NCBI GenBank assembly: GCA_007922225.1
Contig: ML679962.1
Location: 31,417,563 to 31,481,562, forward strand
Length of the DNA stretch: 64,000 nucleotides
Reading direction: 5' to 3'
From: Emydura subglobosa
Lineage: Eukaryota > Chordata > Testudines > Chelidae
Below are positions 34,625-45,999 of this stretch, in pieces. Each line of letters opens with the position of its first letter. Within the stretch, counting starts at the first letter, position 1. A program made the translations under genes and the position numbers. A model generated the notes under the pieces. It worked only from the letters and a program-made list of their open reading frames with translations. It made no database searches and had not been told where the DNA came from.

Positions 34625-34800
34625 ATTATTATTAATTATTTGTATTATCTAGCATGTAGGTGCCCCAGTCATGAACCAGGACCCCACTGTGCTTGGTGCT
34701 GTACAAACAGAACAAAAAGACAATCCCTGCCCCAATTTAAGTAAAAAAACAAGAGACAACAGATGGCTACAGACAGACAGGAGTGGTACAATTAAACAAT
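34625..34800 (-). repeat. SINE tail segment in inverted orientation
   Basis: Read on +, ATTATTTGTATTATCTAGC, GGACCCCACTGTGCTTGG, TGCTGTACAAACAGAAC and CAATCCCTGCCCCAA are the reverse complement of the LINE-like tail of the composite SINE. It abuts the + copy tail-to-tail through a shared AT-rich ATTATTATT junction. Confidence 0.78.
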
Positions 34801-36795
34801 GAGACAATATTGGTTAGCCTGATAGGCAGTGATTGGGTTATGAGTCGGAGGCACCAAGCATGAGTGAGCAAGATGCATCCCATGAATGGGAGGAGGGGAC
34901 CATATTCACTGATAGCATGGCATGGTTTTCCTACAGATGTCACAGGTGAGCGCAACCTACTGCAGCCATGCCAGTGAGAGTGGACTTGTGGGAACAGGGG
35001 GGCACAGAACACCGCTGGCACAGCCTGAAGATGTCTCTTCCCCCCATTTCCCCTTCACTTGCATTCTGGAGCACTGCTAAGCAGATTATGACTGCACCCT
35101 TTCCAGGGTGGCTCAGAGGGGAAGAGGTTTGCTGCTCCTTTGTCTCCATCTAGTGCAAGTGCAGGGAAATTCCATTCTGCCTGTACCTCATGTTGCGAGT
35201 CACACCAGCTGTAGCGACTACTGCAGCTCTGAGACCTGTGCGTTGGCTGCATAGTTATTCTGCTGACACTCTGATGCCTGAGGAAAGATTCTCCCCACTA
35301 CCTACTCTTGGCCACACCAAGACTTCTCCGTGGAAAGGCCAGTTGCTGCCCATTGTCTCTTAATGCCTTTTTCTCATGAGCTGGTTTTTCTCTTAGTGGT
35401 TTATTCCAGAAGATGGAATTTATTTAGATTCCAGCAGAAAGTGGGCTGGCTTGATCATGAGATATGCAGGGTGGACCACTGTTGAGTGGATAGCTACCAT
35501 GTGGGGAGGAATTTATTTTGGCTCAAAGGTGTGATATGGGACCGGGGTGATTCTCCTATACCCTCATGCACTCATCAATTCCCCAGTACTAAAACTCGAA
35601 CTGAGGCAGCAGGGTCTAACCTGATATCTTGTACAGGCTGTGAAATCTGAAGATGTAAAAATCTGAGTTTATAGCAGGAAGCCCCGGTCCAGTCTTTGTT
35701 CCCTGACTCAGCTGCAATGTCCCTATGTTGTACATAATAACAGCTTGATTATGCAGCTGCTCCGTGCATGGCTTGTTGACTTCTCTTGGAGCTCTGCATG
35801 TGGCGCGGCTGCAGGGCTGGATTGTAACTGAATTAAAAGGCTATAATTATTTCAAGGTGGTTCTAGTGATATCATTTTAAACTACTAAACTGAAGCTTGA
35901 ACATTTTATGTCAGCAACATCTACATAAATTCTCTTTTTAAAATGTTATATCTAAAACAGCATTGTGTACAAATTATGATAACTTTTTCTGCCGAAATGG
36001 AATAAGAGAGCAAAACACTTATAACTGTCAATCATTTTTGTCTCTCTGATTATCACCGAGCACTGCCATATTCTTGAACACACACAAATGAAAGGCAAAG
36101 CATAGGTTAGTGGAATTCTCTTAAATGATGCCCAAACAATAATTAAAATGGACATTGACAGATATTTGGGATGAGGTTGTAAGTTGGTGTAATTTGATGT
36201 AGATTGGTTGGAGCTGCATCTTGTTACACCAGCTGAGGGCTTGGACTTTATCTTTCTCTGACTCACTTTAGAAATCAATCTTTTTTGTTTTTTTGTCCCT
36301 CTTTGCTTTGATGTCGGTTTCGAACTCTCTTGCCACTGTCTGCCAGGATGGACGGGGGAAGAAGAGTAGAGAAAAAGCTTTTTTAGCCCTTGGACTTTCA
36401 TTTTTCTATAGTCACTAGCAGTGGGTTTAGTCCTCTCTTGACACTAGGTTGTCACAGGTCTTCTCATTCACTTTTATTAAATAAGTCTTCGTTTAATTAA
36501 AAAAACAAACAAACAAACTCATAAACTTGAGGTGAGAAGATATGTAAGGTCATTTTGTCCTACCAAACACACACACATTTCCTTTAGTATATTCCCATGT
36601 CAAATATGTTACTGATTTACAGTTAAGGTTCCTCAAGTGAGTTTCCTATCAACACAACTATTTAAAATCAAGGAAATCATGTCAAAGCAGCAATAAAATC
36701 TAGATCAAACTCAATTCATCTTGGTTACCACCCAAAAAGAAAAATCCAAATACACCTACAGTTGCATCCTTTCCACAACAAACTGTCTTACCACT
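34801..36795. other. Non-coding DNA, no clear repeat
   Basis: A 149-codon reverse-strand open frame (35952-36401) has no recognisable domain and sits in an AT-rich context. The 35817-35915 stretch could be a conserved non-coding element but that cannot be judged here. Confidence 0.4.
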
Positions 36796-36920
36796 TAGGG
36801 TGACCAAATAGCAAGGGTGAAAAATCGGGACAGGGGATGCGGAGTAATAGGTTACCTATATAAGAAAAAGGCCCAAATATCAGGACTGTCCCTATAAAAT
36901 CGGGACATCTGTTCACCCTA
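36796..36920. mobile_element. Short TIR element (TAGGGTGAC ... GTTCACCCTA)
   Basis: The left end TAGGGTGACCAAAT and the right end ATCTGTTCACCCTA are inverted repeats. Inside, GAAAAATCGGGACAGGGG is partly complementary to CTATAAAATCGGGACATC read in reverse. The 125-base element is non-coding. TA sits on both outer edges and may be either target duplication or part of the terminus. I recall this sequence as a frequent turtle repeat. Confidence 0.8.
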
Positions 36921-37079
36921 TTTCCATTCCAACAGACAGTCGCACAAAATGTACACAGCCAGTTTCCCCAAATTTTACTGAAGCACACAATCTTAACTCT
37001 GAGCTCCTCAAGAATAAGATATCTTACTGACAGACATTCTTTTACTGCACCAGTCTGTTAGCACTCTCCCCCCGCTCCC

Positions 37080-37285
37080 CCCAAATTTTTTTTTTTGTTG
37101 AAGATAAGGTTTTGTTGGGGGGAAAAATCTTTCACAAAAAATTTAGTTTCGCCCCAAAATATCCAGGTTTTTGCTGAAACATTTTTAAACTAGAAAGTTT
37201 TTCAGTTGGTTTTCTTTATAACAACACACAACTTTTTGCGGAAAGGAAAATATCACTTCCTGACCAGTTTACAGATAAGCTTGTG
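37080..37285. repeat. Diverged T-rich interspersed repeat
   Basis: The block is rich in TTTTC, TTTTG and AAAATTT words (for example GTTTTGTTGGGGGGAAAA, TTCACAAAAAATTTAG, TTTTTCAGTTGG) and ends near CACTTCCTGACCAGTTT. Similar composition and a TTCCTGACCA end occur at 56745-56860, and similar composition occurs at 48040-48480. Confidence 0.4.
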
Positions 37286-37923
37286 CAGTAGAATGTCTGA
37301 GGACACAACAGGCAGTTAAGTGCTTCTGCTTTGCTTCGGTGCCTGTGCTGGGAACCAGTTATGGTTCAGAAGCAGAATTATCTATCAAATTCCTCAGGTA
37401 TAAATGGAAAAAGTAGGACACATAATGCTACACATTTTAATAATATTTGTTGTTAAAAAATGACCTTATGTCTGAGATTTTTGTACAGCCACTTTTGAAT
37501 GCTTAGAATCACACCATTTGTTAGCTAAAAGGACCTTCAGAGAAAGTTAGACTACAAGTCTAACTGGAGGGTGGAGTCTTTAATTCCTGTCAATTAAAGT
37601 ACAGAGCAGATTGACTTGTAAATTGCAGAAAATTGGCTCCCTAACTTCCCTAAGAGGAACTGGTGTAAGTTTTATGTGGGCATACATGATTTTACACAAA
37701 TAACAAGATTTAGTCCCCACTGAAACAGCAAATATCAGGACAACATTAACTGTGTAGGCACTACTGAACCTCCATCATTCCTGAATGTTTTGTCCAGCCT
37801 AACTGTAAATGAAATAAATGTTTCTTCTCCCACCATTTATAGTCCTAGAGACATTTTGTTAGGATGGTTTTTTCCCCCTGATCACCATTTTAGATTTTCT
37901 TTTCCTCAACCTTACTACATTAT
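37286..37923. other. Unique non-coding DNA
   Basis: I see nothing recognisable in this interval. Confidence 0.4.
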
Positions 37924-38510
37924 TTCATAGAATCATAGAAGATTAGGGTTGAAAGAGACCTCAGGAGGTATCTAGCCCAACCCCCCACTCAGAGCAGGAC
38001 CAACCCCAAATAAATCACCCCAGCCAGGGCTTTGTCAACCTGTACCTTAAAAACCTCTAAGGATGGAGATTCCACCACCTCCCATTCCAGTGCTTCACCA
38101 CCCTCCTAGTGAAGTATAACCAGAAGGACCCATCTTTCTAAGATGGTTTCTAAGAGGTTCTAAGGGTGCAATCCACCCCATCCTGCAGATCATTAATGAA
38201 AATGTTGAACAAAACTGGGCCCAGCACCAACCCTGGGGCACTCCGCTTGTTACCGGCTACCAACTAGATATCGAACCGTTGGTCACTACCCGTTGAGCCC
38301 GATGATCTAGCCAGCTTTCTATCCATCTTATAGTCCATTCATCCAACCCATACTTCTTTAACTTGCTAAAAAGGATACTGTGGGAGACCGTATCAAAAAC
38401 TTTGCTAAAGTCAAGGTATTTCACGTCCACTGCTTCCCCCACATCCACAGAGCCAGTCATCTTATCACAGAAGGTAAATCAGGTTGATTGCCCTTGGTGA
38501 ATCCATTACC
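37924..38510 (-). pseudogene. CR1 LINE fragment with reverse-transcriptase remnant and internal deletion
   Basis: On the - strand the order is an RT palm remnant followed by the CR1 3' end. The RT part (38460 down to about 38165) translates to a peptide containing YLDFSKVFDTVSHSI, the catalytic-Asp motif A region. After an in-frame stop it continues with LGPVLFNIFINDL, the following conserved RT block. The sequence then loses the YADD-type active site and thumb, and rejoins the 3' end, whose complement reads AGAATCATAGAAGATTAGGG and CTAGCCCAACCCCCCACTC on +. The deletion junction lies near 38100-38165. The copy is dead: stop codon, deletion and 5' truncation. CR1 ORF2 normally encodes endonuclease plus RT. 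Confidence 0.88.
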
Positions 38511-38877
38511 TATTTCTGGTTGTACTTCCCCAAATTGAAAGGGCAGAAACCACAATAGCCTTCCCAGGTTAGATAGTTCACTTTCCTATATTCTTTTTTC
38601 AGATTGAATCTCTGTTTTCAGCCGAGCTAAGAGACTGAAAGACAAACATTTGCTTCTCTGTTGTATCTCTGAAAACATATTTTCTTTTGATTTATTTAAA
38701 AGTGTCAGTAGTCTTAAACACCACACTTTTGTCAAAGTATGTGAAACTTGAGAAATAGAACACTAAAATATTTGTTTTATATCATTACAACAATACTTAA
38801 CGCAAACATAGTGCTTTTTTTTTTTCTATAGCTCTCAAAGGAGATAAGTATCATTACATGGAGAGAAATATTTTTTG
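38511..38877. other. AT-rich non-coding spacer between two CR1 copies
   Basis: No recognisable feature beyond a T run near 38815-38825. Confidence 0.4.
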
Positions 38878-39032
38878 ATTTGGTTGTGGAATCCCCATCA
38901 CTGGAGGTTTTAAGAACATGTTAGACAAACATCTGTCAGGTACACTTAGTCTTGCTTCAATGCAGAGGGATGGACTATATGACCTCTTTAGGTCTCTTCC
39001 AGCCCAATATTTCCATTATTCTGTGATTCTAT
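38878..39032 (+). mobile_element. CR1 LINE 3' fragment
   Basis: GGTTGTGGAATCCCCATCAC, TGGAGGTTTTAAGAAC, GACAAACATCTGTCAGG, GGATGGACTATATGACCTC and the end CTGTGATTCTAT are in CR1 3'-end order. It is very short (about 155 bases) and non-coding. Confidence 0.92.
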
Positions 39033-41494
39033 TATATTTCTGTAAAACACACAACTCTTGCCCACTGTTAATATATGGTTCTAAATGTGAGATTGTGATA
39101 ACTTTTAAAACTCCAGCAGTACCTGCGTCCCAGGATGCATATACCATAGGCCTCAGCAACTTGACAGTTAGTATCTTGGGTGCCAGCCATCGCTACTGTA
39201 TCTACATACGTAGAATAGACAATATCACAATATTGCTGTCATTAGAAAGTGGCTAAGGGTGAGTTTTTAATGTCACTCACCGTAAAATGCAGTAGGGATA
39301 TAGTATATTTTAAATATATCTCATCATACTGTAATCTATTCATGCACTATTTATTGATTGACTACTATTATTTTGGAATGTATTTAAGTATCATATTATA
39401 TTTTAGCAGCAGAAATGCTGTTAGTTTATAATGGAAGAAAACAGTGAAGGACAATATTTTGAAAACAACAAGAGTTGGATAAATCATAAACCACTTTTTA
39501 TTTTGGACGTGCATAGGCAAGTGGTTAATTTTCATTTTTTAAATTTTTTCCCCCTAAATTTCCTTTTTACATTGATTTTTGAGGATATTTAGTGAATTTT
39601 GATGACATTATTTTACAGATTCATATTTAAAATTGACAAGACTTGAACTCCAAATAATTGTTATGCCAATCTTTCTCTGCCATAGCTGAAAACATAACAA
39701 TAATGTAGTCAGACTCTTACACTTTATTGGCAGATGCATTCAATGGCAGACAGGTCATGCATGTTGAATGTTGTTTTAAGTTATAATTGGACCCTTATGT
39801 AATTATGCTTAATTGAATACACATAGTTATGATATCTTTGCTGTACACTAGATAGCTTCAGAGTTCAACCCTGCTTCCACTGAAGTCAATGGTCAGGTAA
39901 CCTTGGACTTCATTCATAGCTGGGTCAGGCCTCTTAAACCAACATAATTCAGAAATACCCCCTGACTTCAGTGCTTGTTACATATGTTTGAAAACCTACA
40001 AAATGGTTGAAGAAATAAAGAATGACATAACTGGTTTTATTTGTGGGCGTGATGAAAAGAAGGGGGCAAAATGCTGAGGGGGGTTTTCATCCTGGTTTTG
40101 TCAGGCTTACAGATCCTGCCCTTGGTGGCTGGCAGTTTTCATGGTTCCTGTGGGATGTAGCTGTCGTCCGAGGTCCCGGTTGTGGAGGGACAGAGACAGT
40201 CTCAGGTAGACAGGATCAATTCCATGTGGAACATCAGGACAGCCATCTAACCTCCTAGTCCCTTTGAGCTGGACTCTGTTTTCAATGGGGAGCTAGCGCA
40301 GAAGGCAGCATGCTGGGATGGTATTTTCCCATTGTCCAAGAATAGATGCAGTCTCTGCAGCAGAAATGAAAGCTTTCCACCTTGCCCCGACAATGTGCTT
40401 CTGCTGTGACCTGGAAAGAGTGCCTCCAGAAGCAAGCAAATAATTCAGTCTCCAGAGATTAACATCAAGAAGGTCAGCGTGGTGTGTTTTTTATATGTCC
40501 ACATGGATCTGCTCTGAGGGTGCCAAACTCGTTTATTCCATTCCCTTGTTACTTTGTCCGTTGCACTCTGGTGTGGAGCTGGGGTCCATTGTTTTCCAAG
40601 AGAGAGCAGATGAAACATAGATTAGTATTACCATGCTATAAGCTTGATTCACATCCAAACAGAGCTTACTCTGGTTCTTCTGTTGGTCTGAAGCCGAATT
40701 TTTTTCTTTGGATTATTGCAGCATTGTCGTCATATGAAAACCACAATATCTGTACTTTATCCTGATAGGTTTATTCTGATATTTAAAAGAGGGGGGGAAA
40801 GTAATGATTATGCAAGGAACAACTTTGACATGACTTCCATCAGAACTTCTCTGAAAGTTGTAGGCTTTGACATAAGTAGGCAGCAATATTTTACACAGGT
40901 TATCTGACAGTAAAGCAACATTTCTTCTACTTGTACTATTAATAAGGGCAGTAGAGGAAATATGTGCAATAAATCTGCTAATTTAATCTTGGAATTGAGT
41001 AAGGATATAATGGCCTGACTTTTTGTATGTTTGCAGTTTTGTGAGTCTCAGCCAACTTTTGAACAGGAGCCATCTGCTAGCATAATACTTTTAATGATAC
41101 GTTTACTTGAAATTCTTTTCACATGCCTTCCAGACTTCCTTTAGCAAAACAGATCAGAAAGGGTATTTGGCTCATTTGTTTGATGTCTCTGTGATCTACT
41201 GTCTCTCTTGATTTGAGATAACAATAACACTTGTCACTTAGATACTTCACTACAGGGAATACTCCTACATTATACTAGATTTTCTTCCCCTTCTTAAAAT
41301 CTTTGTTATATTATTTTAAATATAAAAGTTAGCATTATATAGATTTGTATGTTTGCCTTGCTTGTGAGAATAACTGCAGTGATTTTTATGAGATGTCAAT
41401 AACGCAAGCTGGATTTTTTCCCTACAGCTTTGTCAAATGTAATAGGAGATAATGTGACTGTAACGATGTACAGTATAATCACCTAAAGCCTTTA
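39033..41494. other. Mostly unique AT-rich DNA
   Basis: A small palindromic core (CCACTGAAGTCAATGG, near 39878) belongs to the family noted at 3778. A GC-richer patch at 40043-40258 yields an open frame without domains. No gene was recognised. Confidence 0.4.
39860..39935. repeat. Small palindromic repeat with CCACTGAAGTCAATGG core
   Basis: A palindromic centre is flanked by GTTCAACCCTGCTT on the left and GCTGGGTCAGGCC on the right. This is a diverged fold-back copy. Confidence 0.4.
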
Positions 41495-41585
41495 GGGTGG
41501 GATTTTCAAAGCTACATAATCCCATTAGAAATTAATGTGAATTAGACATCCCAATCCCATAGGCAGCTTTGAAATCCCAGTCTTT
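41495..41585. repeat. Palindromic repeat (GGGATTTTCAAAGC / GCTTTGAAATCCC)
   Basis: The left arm GTGGGATTTTCAAAGCTAC and the right arm GGCAGCTTTGAAATCCCAG are reverse complements with few mismatches, separated by about 50 bases containing CCCATTAGAAATTAATG. It is a fold-back element related to 30190 and 61135. Confidence 0.7.
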
Positions 41586-41904
41586 GGGTTCAAGAAAAAA
41601 TGTGAACTCATGTTTACATGAAGAAGGTAATAATTGGAGCTATAAGAAACCCAATGGTTTCAGCTTGCAGGGGATCCCATGAGATTTTTTAATTTTAGTC
41701 CATAGTGGTACAACTTTCCTTATGTATTTATTCCTAAACTAAAATGGAACTCAATAGAACCCACGGAGTTTCACTTGGTTTCACCATGTAGCCATATTTG
41801 GTCTCATTTGCCAGAACCGGAGCCCATGCTTGCTTGAAAGGTTTGGCAAATCTCCAGTGCTTCTGAGCTGACTTTCCACTGTTTATTTGTTTCCCTACTC
41901 ATAC

Positions 41905-42010
41905 AGTGCACTGATACATGTGCTGATTTCTAAAATAAACAAAGTTAATTCCTGCCCCCGGGAGTTTACAATCCAAATTAAGACAAGAACAGCAGGAGGA
42001 GATGGCAAAT
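41905..42010 (-). repeat. Possible SINE tail remnant
   Basis: TAATTCCTGCCCCCGGGAG and TTTACAATCCAAATTAAGAC resemble the reverse complement of the LINE-like SINE tail (TTGTAAGCTC..GGGGCAGG). Only a fragment remains. Confidence 0.45.
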
Positions 42011-42129
42011 ACAGGGAGAAGTTCTGGAGGCAACATGAGGCTGAAGACAATAAGATTGGGATTGCTTAATGTACGTGTCCTAATGGATACACATTTTTTG
42101 ATTTAGTTCGACTAAATAGGTCTATAGTT

Positions 42130-42597
42130 TATAAGCCTCCTTGAAGAAGTGAGGAGGACAGCAACAAAAATGATAAAAAGGTTAGAAAATCTGACCTCTA
42201 AGGAAAGGTTAAAAACAAACTGGCATGTTTAGTCTTGAGAAAAGAAGACAGAAGAGGACCTGATAAGTTTTCAAACGTTTTAAGGGCTCTTATAAAGAGG
42301 ATGTTGACCAATTGTTCTCCATGTTCAGTGAAGGTAGGACAAGAAGTGGATTACCTTTCAGCAAGGGAGATTTAGGTTAGATATTAGGAAAAGCTTTCTA
42401 ACTATAAGGATAGCTAAACACTGAAATAGACTTCGGGGGCAGAGAGGTTGTGGAATCCCCATCATAGGAGATTTTTAAGAATAGGTTGGAGAAACCCCCG
42501 TCAGGTGTTGGTCTAGATTTACTTGGTCCTGTCTTAGTTCAGGAGGGATGGACCCGATGACTTCTCAAGGTCCCACCCAGCCCTACGTTTCTATGCT
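42130..42597 (+). mobile_element. CR1 LINE 3' fragment
   Basis: In order on +: ACAAAAATGATAAAAAGG, GTTAGAAAATCTGACCTC, TAGTCTTGAGAAAAGAAG, TATTAGGAAAAGCTTTC, GAGGTTGTGGAATCCCC, GGAGGGATGGACCCGATGAC and the end CCTACGTTTCTATG. The first part corresponds to the end of ORF2 but carries no intact frame. The copy spans about 470 bases and is 5'-truncated. Confidence 0.93.
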
Positions 42598-44268
42598 TCT
42601 CAGAATGAAAAGAATGAGAGCCACCGTGGTCATAGCACTGTGTGAAGTAAATGGGTTTTTGTGGAGAGTTTTGGACAGATTGTAAAGTGAGTGGACTGAG
42701 TGCAACAGCACATTTCTTAACCACTGTTGTAGAGCATGGGTGCAGCATGTGAGCCAGACTTTGCACCTGCTGTATCCTTTGCTGCCCCTCTGACTTCAGT
42801 AGATGTGTATGGGATGTAAAGCCAGGACACAGTATTATGGATAGAAAAACTGCATTGTAAATTTCATATACATAAAATGGTGGGGTAGCTAGGATTGGGG
42901 TAGTTCATATCTACATAGTGACAACGGGCTAGTGACGTCTTTCTTTTGTTAGTAGTCTGGTCACTCCTTTTGTATCTTATACTTAGTTATGCACAAAGCA
43001 GCCTGCCTGTGAAGAGAACGCTAGAGCCACTCGTAATGAACAAGTCAAGGTCCAACATTGTTTATAAGATTGATCACTTCAGCTTAGACATTAAGAATTT
43101 GTTTCCACTACCATTCCCCTGTAACGCCTGCAGGGACTCGAAGGTTGTAGTGCACTTCACTGTACACGATGCAGTGACAAAGATGATCACTAACTTCTAT
43201 TCGCAAGCTATGACGCTAGTTTTAGATGCAAACGACACACTGCGGCTCTGATCTCAGATACCAGTTTATCCTACAACATTTCATGCTCATGAAAATGAGG
43301 GACTGAACATCCTGGAAAGAGCTGCGACACAACGCTGTAGGGCCTCAGCCACAGAAGACAGGGCTGATAAATCTAGGTAGGTGATCCTCCAAGCTCCATC
43401 AGGCATATACAGAAGCCAGGGGACAAAAGAAAAAGATTGAGAATGTAAGAGAGAGGATTCAGATTGTCAAACAAACATTGATCTATAGAACTAAACTTCT
43501 TTGGTTTTATTCTAAATTTAGGGCTTATGAAGGCTTATGAGCTAGTAAGAAAGCAAAACTTGTAGTGCACTGCGTGGGTGGCAGGAATGCATGGATTACT
43601 TTGGCAAAAGTATCCAGACTGGACTGGCAAGAACATTGCTGGGCAATGGAGTTTCTAAACTTCTGAATAGATCTGGAACATGAGAAATTGACAGAGGTAT
43701 GGTCCTTATGGCAATAAAGGGGAAAGTGTAACATTTCTGTGAAAAGCAGAAACCTGAATCTTATCAAAACATTTCCAGTGTGACGAATTCTATTATATCT
43801 ATCTACCTACCCTAGCTTGGTTTCGAGACAATGGCCTTCATTACAGTATCAGAGTAGCTCTCAGTATTGGGTCTACTTATACATTCATAAACCAGTCAAA
43901 TTTCCAAGCTGGTTGGTTGGTTTTTAACTTCTCACAAAGTGAAAACCAACAAATTTGTTACATTGTTTTTAAAACAAATGTTGTTTTTTAGCTGCTTAAT
44001 GTAGACAGTGGGGGTGAATCCTTATATGTCTCACTCATGCTTGGTCAAGCAAAGCTCTCTGGGCCCAATTTGTCAGTGCCATGCACATTATCAGACCCTC
44101 TTGGTCTTCTGTGGACGTTTTGCCTGAGTAGGAAAACGTGCAAGGAGCGCAGGATTTGATACTTTATGTTTAGACTGAAGCTTTAGTAGTTAGTGGCTGA
44201 AATGATGCGAAGGGCTGGGGAATAGGAACACACAGGAAGATTGGTAAATGTCTGTTGGTTTTCCTCCA
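42598..44268. other. Non-coding DNA with one unassigned open frame
   Basis: An open frame of 101 codons on + (42946-43251) starts with a hydrophobic stretch and continues with a mixed-composition segment. I recognise no domain. No promoter, splice sites or repeats support it. Other frames here are shorter. Confidence 0.35.
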
Positions 44269-44326
44269 TAGTTATTCTAGTTCTTAGTTCCCTAGTTATT
44301 CTAGTTCATAGTTCCCTAGTTCTTCC
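44269..44326. repeat. Tandem duplication, 24-base unit
   Basis: TAGTTATTCTAGTTCTTAGT plus TCCC is repeated once with a single base change, and a third partial TAGTTCTTCC follows. It is internal slippage rather than a transposon. Confidence 0.93.
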
Positions 44327-45999
44327 AAACTGGGAGCACCAGGGCCAGGACTCTGCCTGTGCTCTATGCCATTGTGTAACAGGCAGGTATTATGTCCTTT
44401 CCCTTCTTGCTCAGTTGCACAGACCTAGGCACAGCCTACCCCAAGCACTGCATTCCCCTACATCTTTAATTCAGGCAGTGTCTGAGCACATGGCTCTAAA
44501 GCTCATTGCAGATGCCCCCTGGTTACATTTCACATTCAGATTTGCCATTTTAAATGGAGGGAAAATTATAGACATGATTCTCCTCCAATAAAATCAACAC
44601 TGACACCTAATGACTATATAGGAGCAGGATTAGCCCCTTATGTCTGAATCAGTCCTATAGCAGGCACACAATCCCAAGGTAATGCTGGAAGTTTTCTCTG
44701 GTGCAATTATACTATCACATGCAAACCAGCATGCACATTCTCCAGCCAAATGTTCTGTATTTAAGCTATTTACTATGTCATATACAAACGTTTAAAGAAT
44801 TGGGCATTTGCTAATGGTAGCAAACCTCCTACTTCTAAATTCACTGTCTTATCTTAATCATAAACCATATGATATAAACTTTGCACTCAGCCAACTTGCA
44901 TTATTTTTTCTCATTAATGTATATTGAAAGCAAGTATATTAGTTGAATCATTTTCTCCCTGATAGTAAGAATTCTACATCATTTTCCATTTTCACTAGGG
45001 TTCTGATTTTAAAAGAAAATAGGATTGGTTTTTTTTTCAATAGAAAAAGATCTAAATTCATAGATTATTTCTAAAATAGATATATTTCCCAACCTACTTA
45101 AATGTAAGCCTCATTAAAAAGTCTGGGATAAGTTTACTAAAGGAGTATTTTATTCAAAACAAAATTATGTATCGGAGAAAGAATGATTTTACATTGCAAG
45201 AATGGAGGTAGAGCAGTCATACATCATTAGATAATTCTACTTTGGGATGGAGTGTGTCTATTTAAGAAGGGAAGTATAGTTAGGAATAAGGAATGATAAG
45301 CATTTAGAGAGATGGAGGAACGCTAAGTTTGCATATTAGAATCAAGGCTCTTGTAAACTAGCATAAAGGCATTTACAAGGGGGAAAAGATTAAAAGAGTA
45401 CTTCACTAGAGTGATGCTAAGTGAAAATGAATTCACATGTGAGATTACTTTTATGGAAGAAATGTAGAATATAGCATCTTTTCTAAAAGTAACTGAAGGT
45501 TAGTAAGTAATGCTAATGATATTGTGAAAGTTACGAGGGCTTAAATAATCATGGATGTGACAAGGGAAATATAAAAGAGAGGAAAAAATCCATGGAAAGT
45601 GCAGACTTCTCTCTGTTTTGCAGAATCTAAGCTTTTGTTTAATGACTAAAATTTTATCTCTCTTGGTTTTGAAGATAACCTTCCTCCCATAAATCACAGA
45701 ACTGCTGTCTGGTTGATTGCATGTATCCTGAAAGACTGAACAAAGTACCAAAAGAGCTATTAAGTTTCTCCATTCATCTTAATAAAGGGTTAGGTTCAAA
45801 GCCTGATTTTAATAATGTAAATGTTTAGACACTGAACTAGTTTATTCGGGGAGAGGGGTGTGAAATCACATTCTCATCACTGAAATTTAATAATAAATTT
45901 TCGAAATCCTCATTCTGCAATGTGCCAAGGGTTGTTCTAATAGTTGGGGGCTACCGGTTGTGTGCTCCACAATAGAAAAAGAGTGTAAGTTAATCAAAT
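44327..45999. other. Unique AT-rich non-coding DNA
   Basis: No gene or clear repeat recognised. Confidence 0.4.

Noticed and set aside
35952..36401. 149-codon - strand open frame
   Set aside because: No recognisable domain, odd composition (Lys/Ser/Thr-rich) and no supporting context. Long for chance, so a protein search would settle it.
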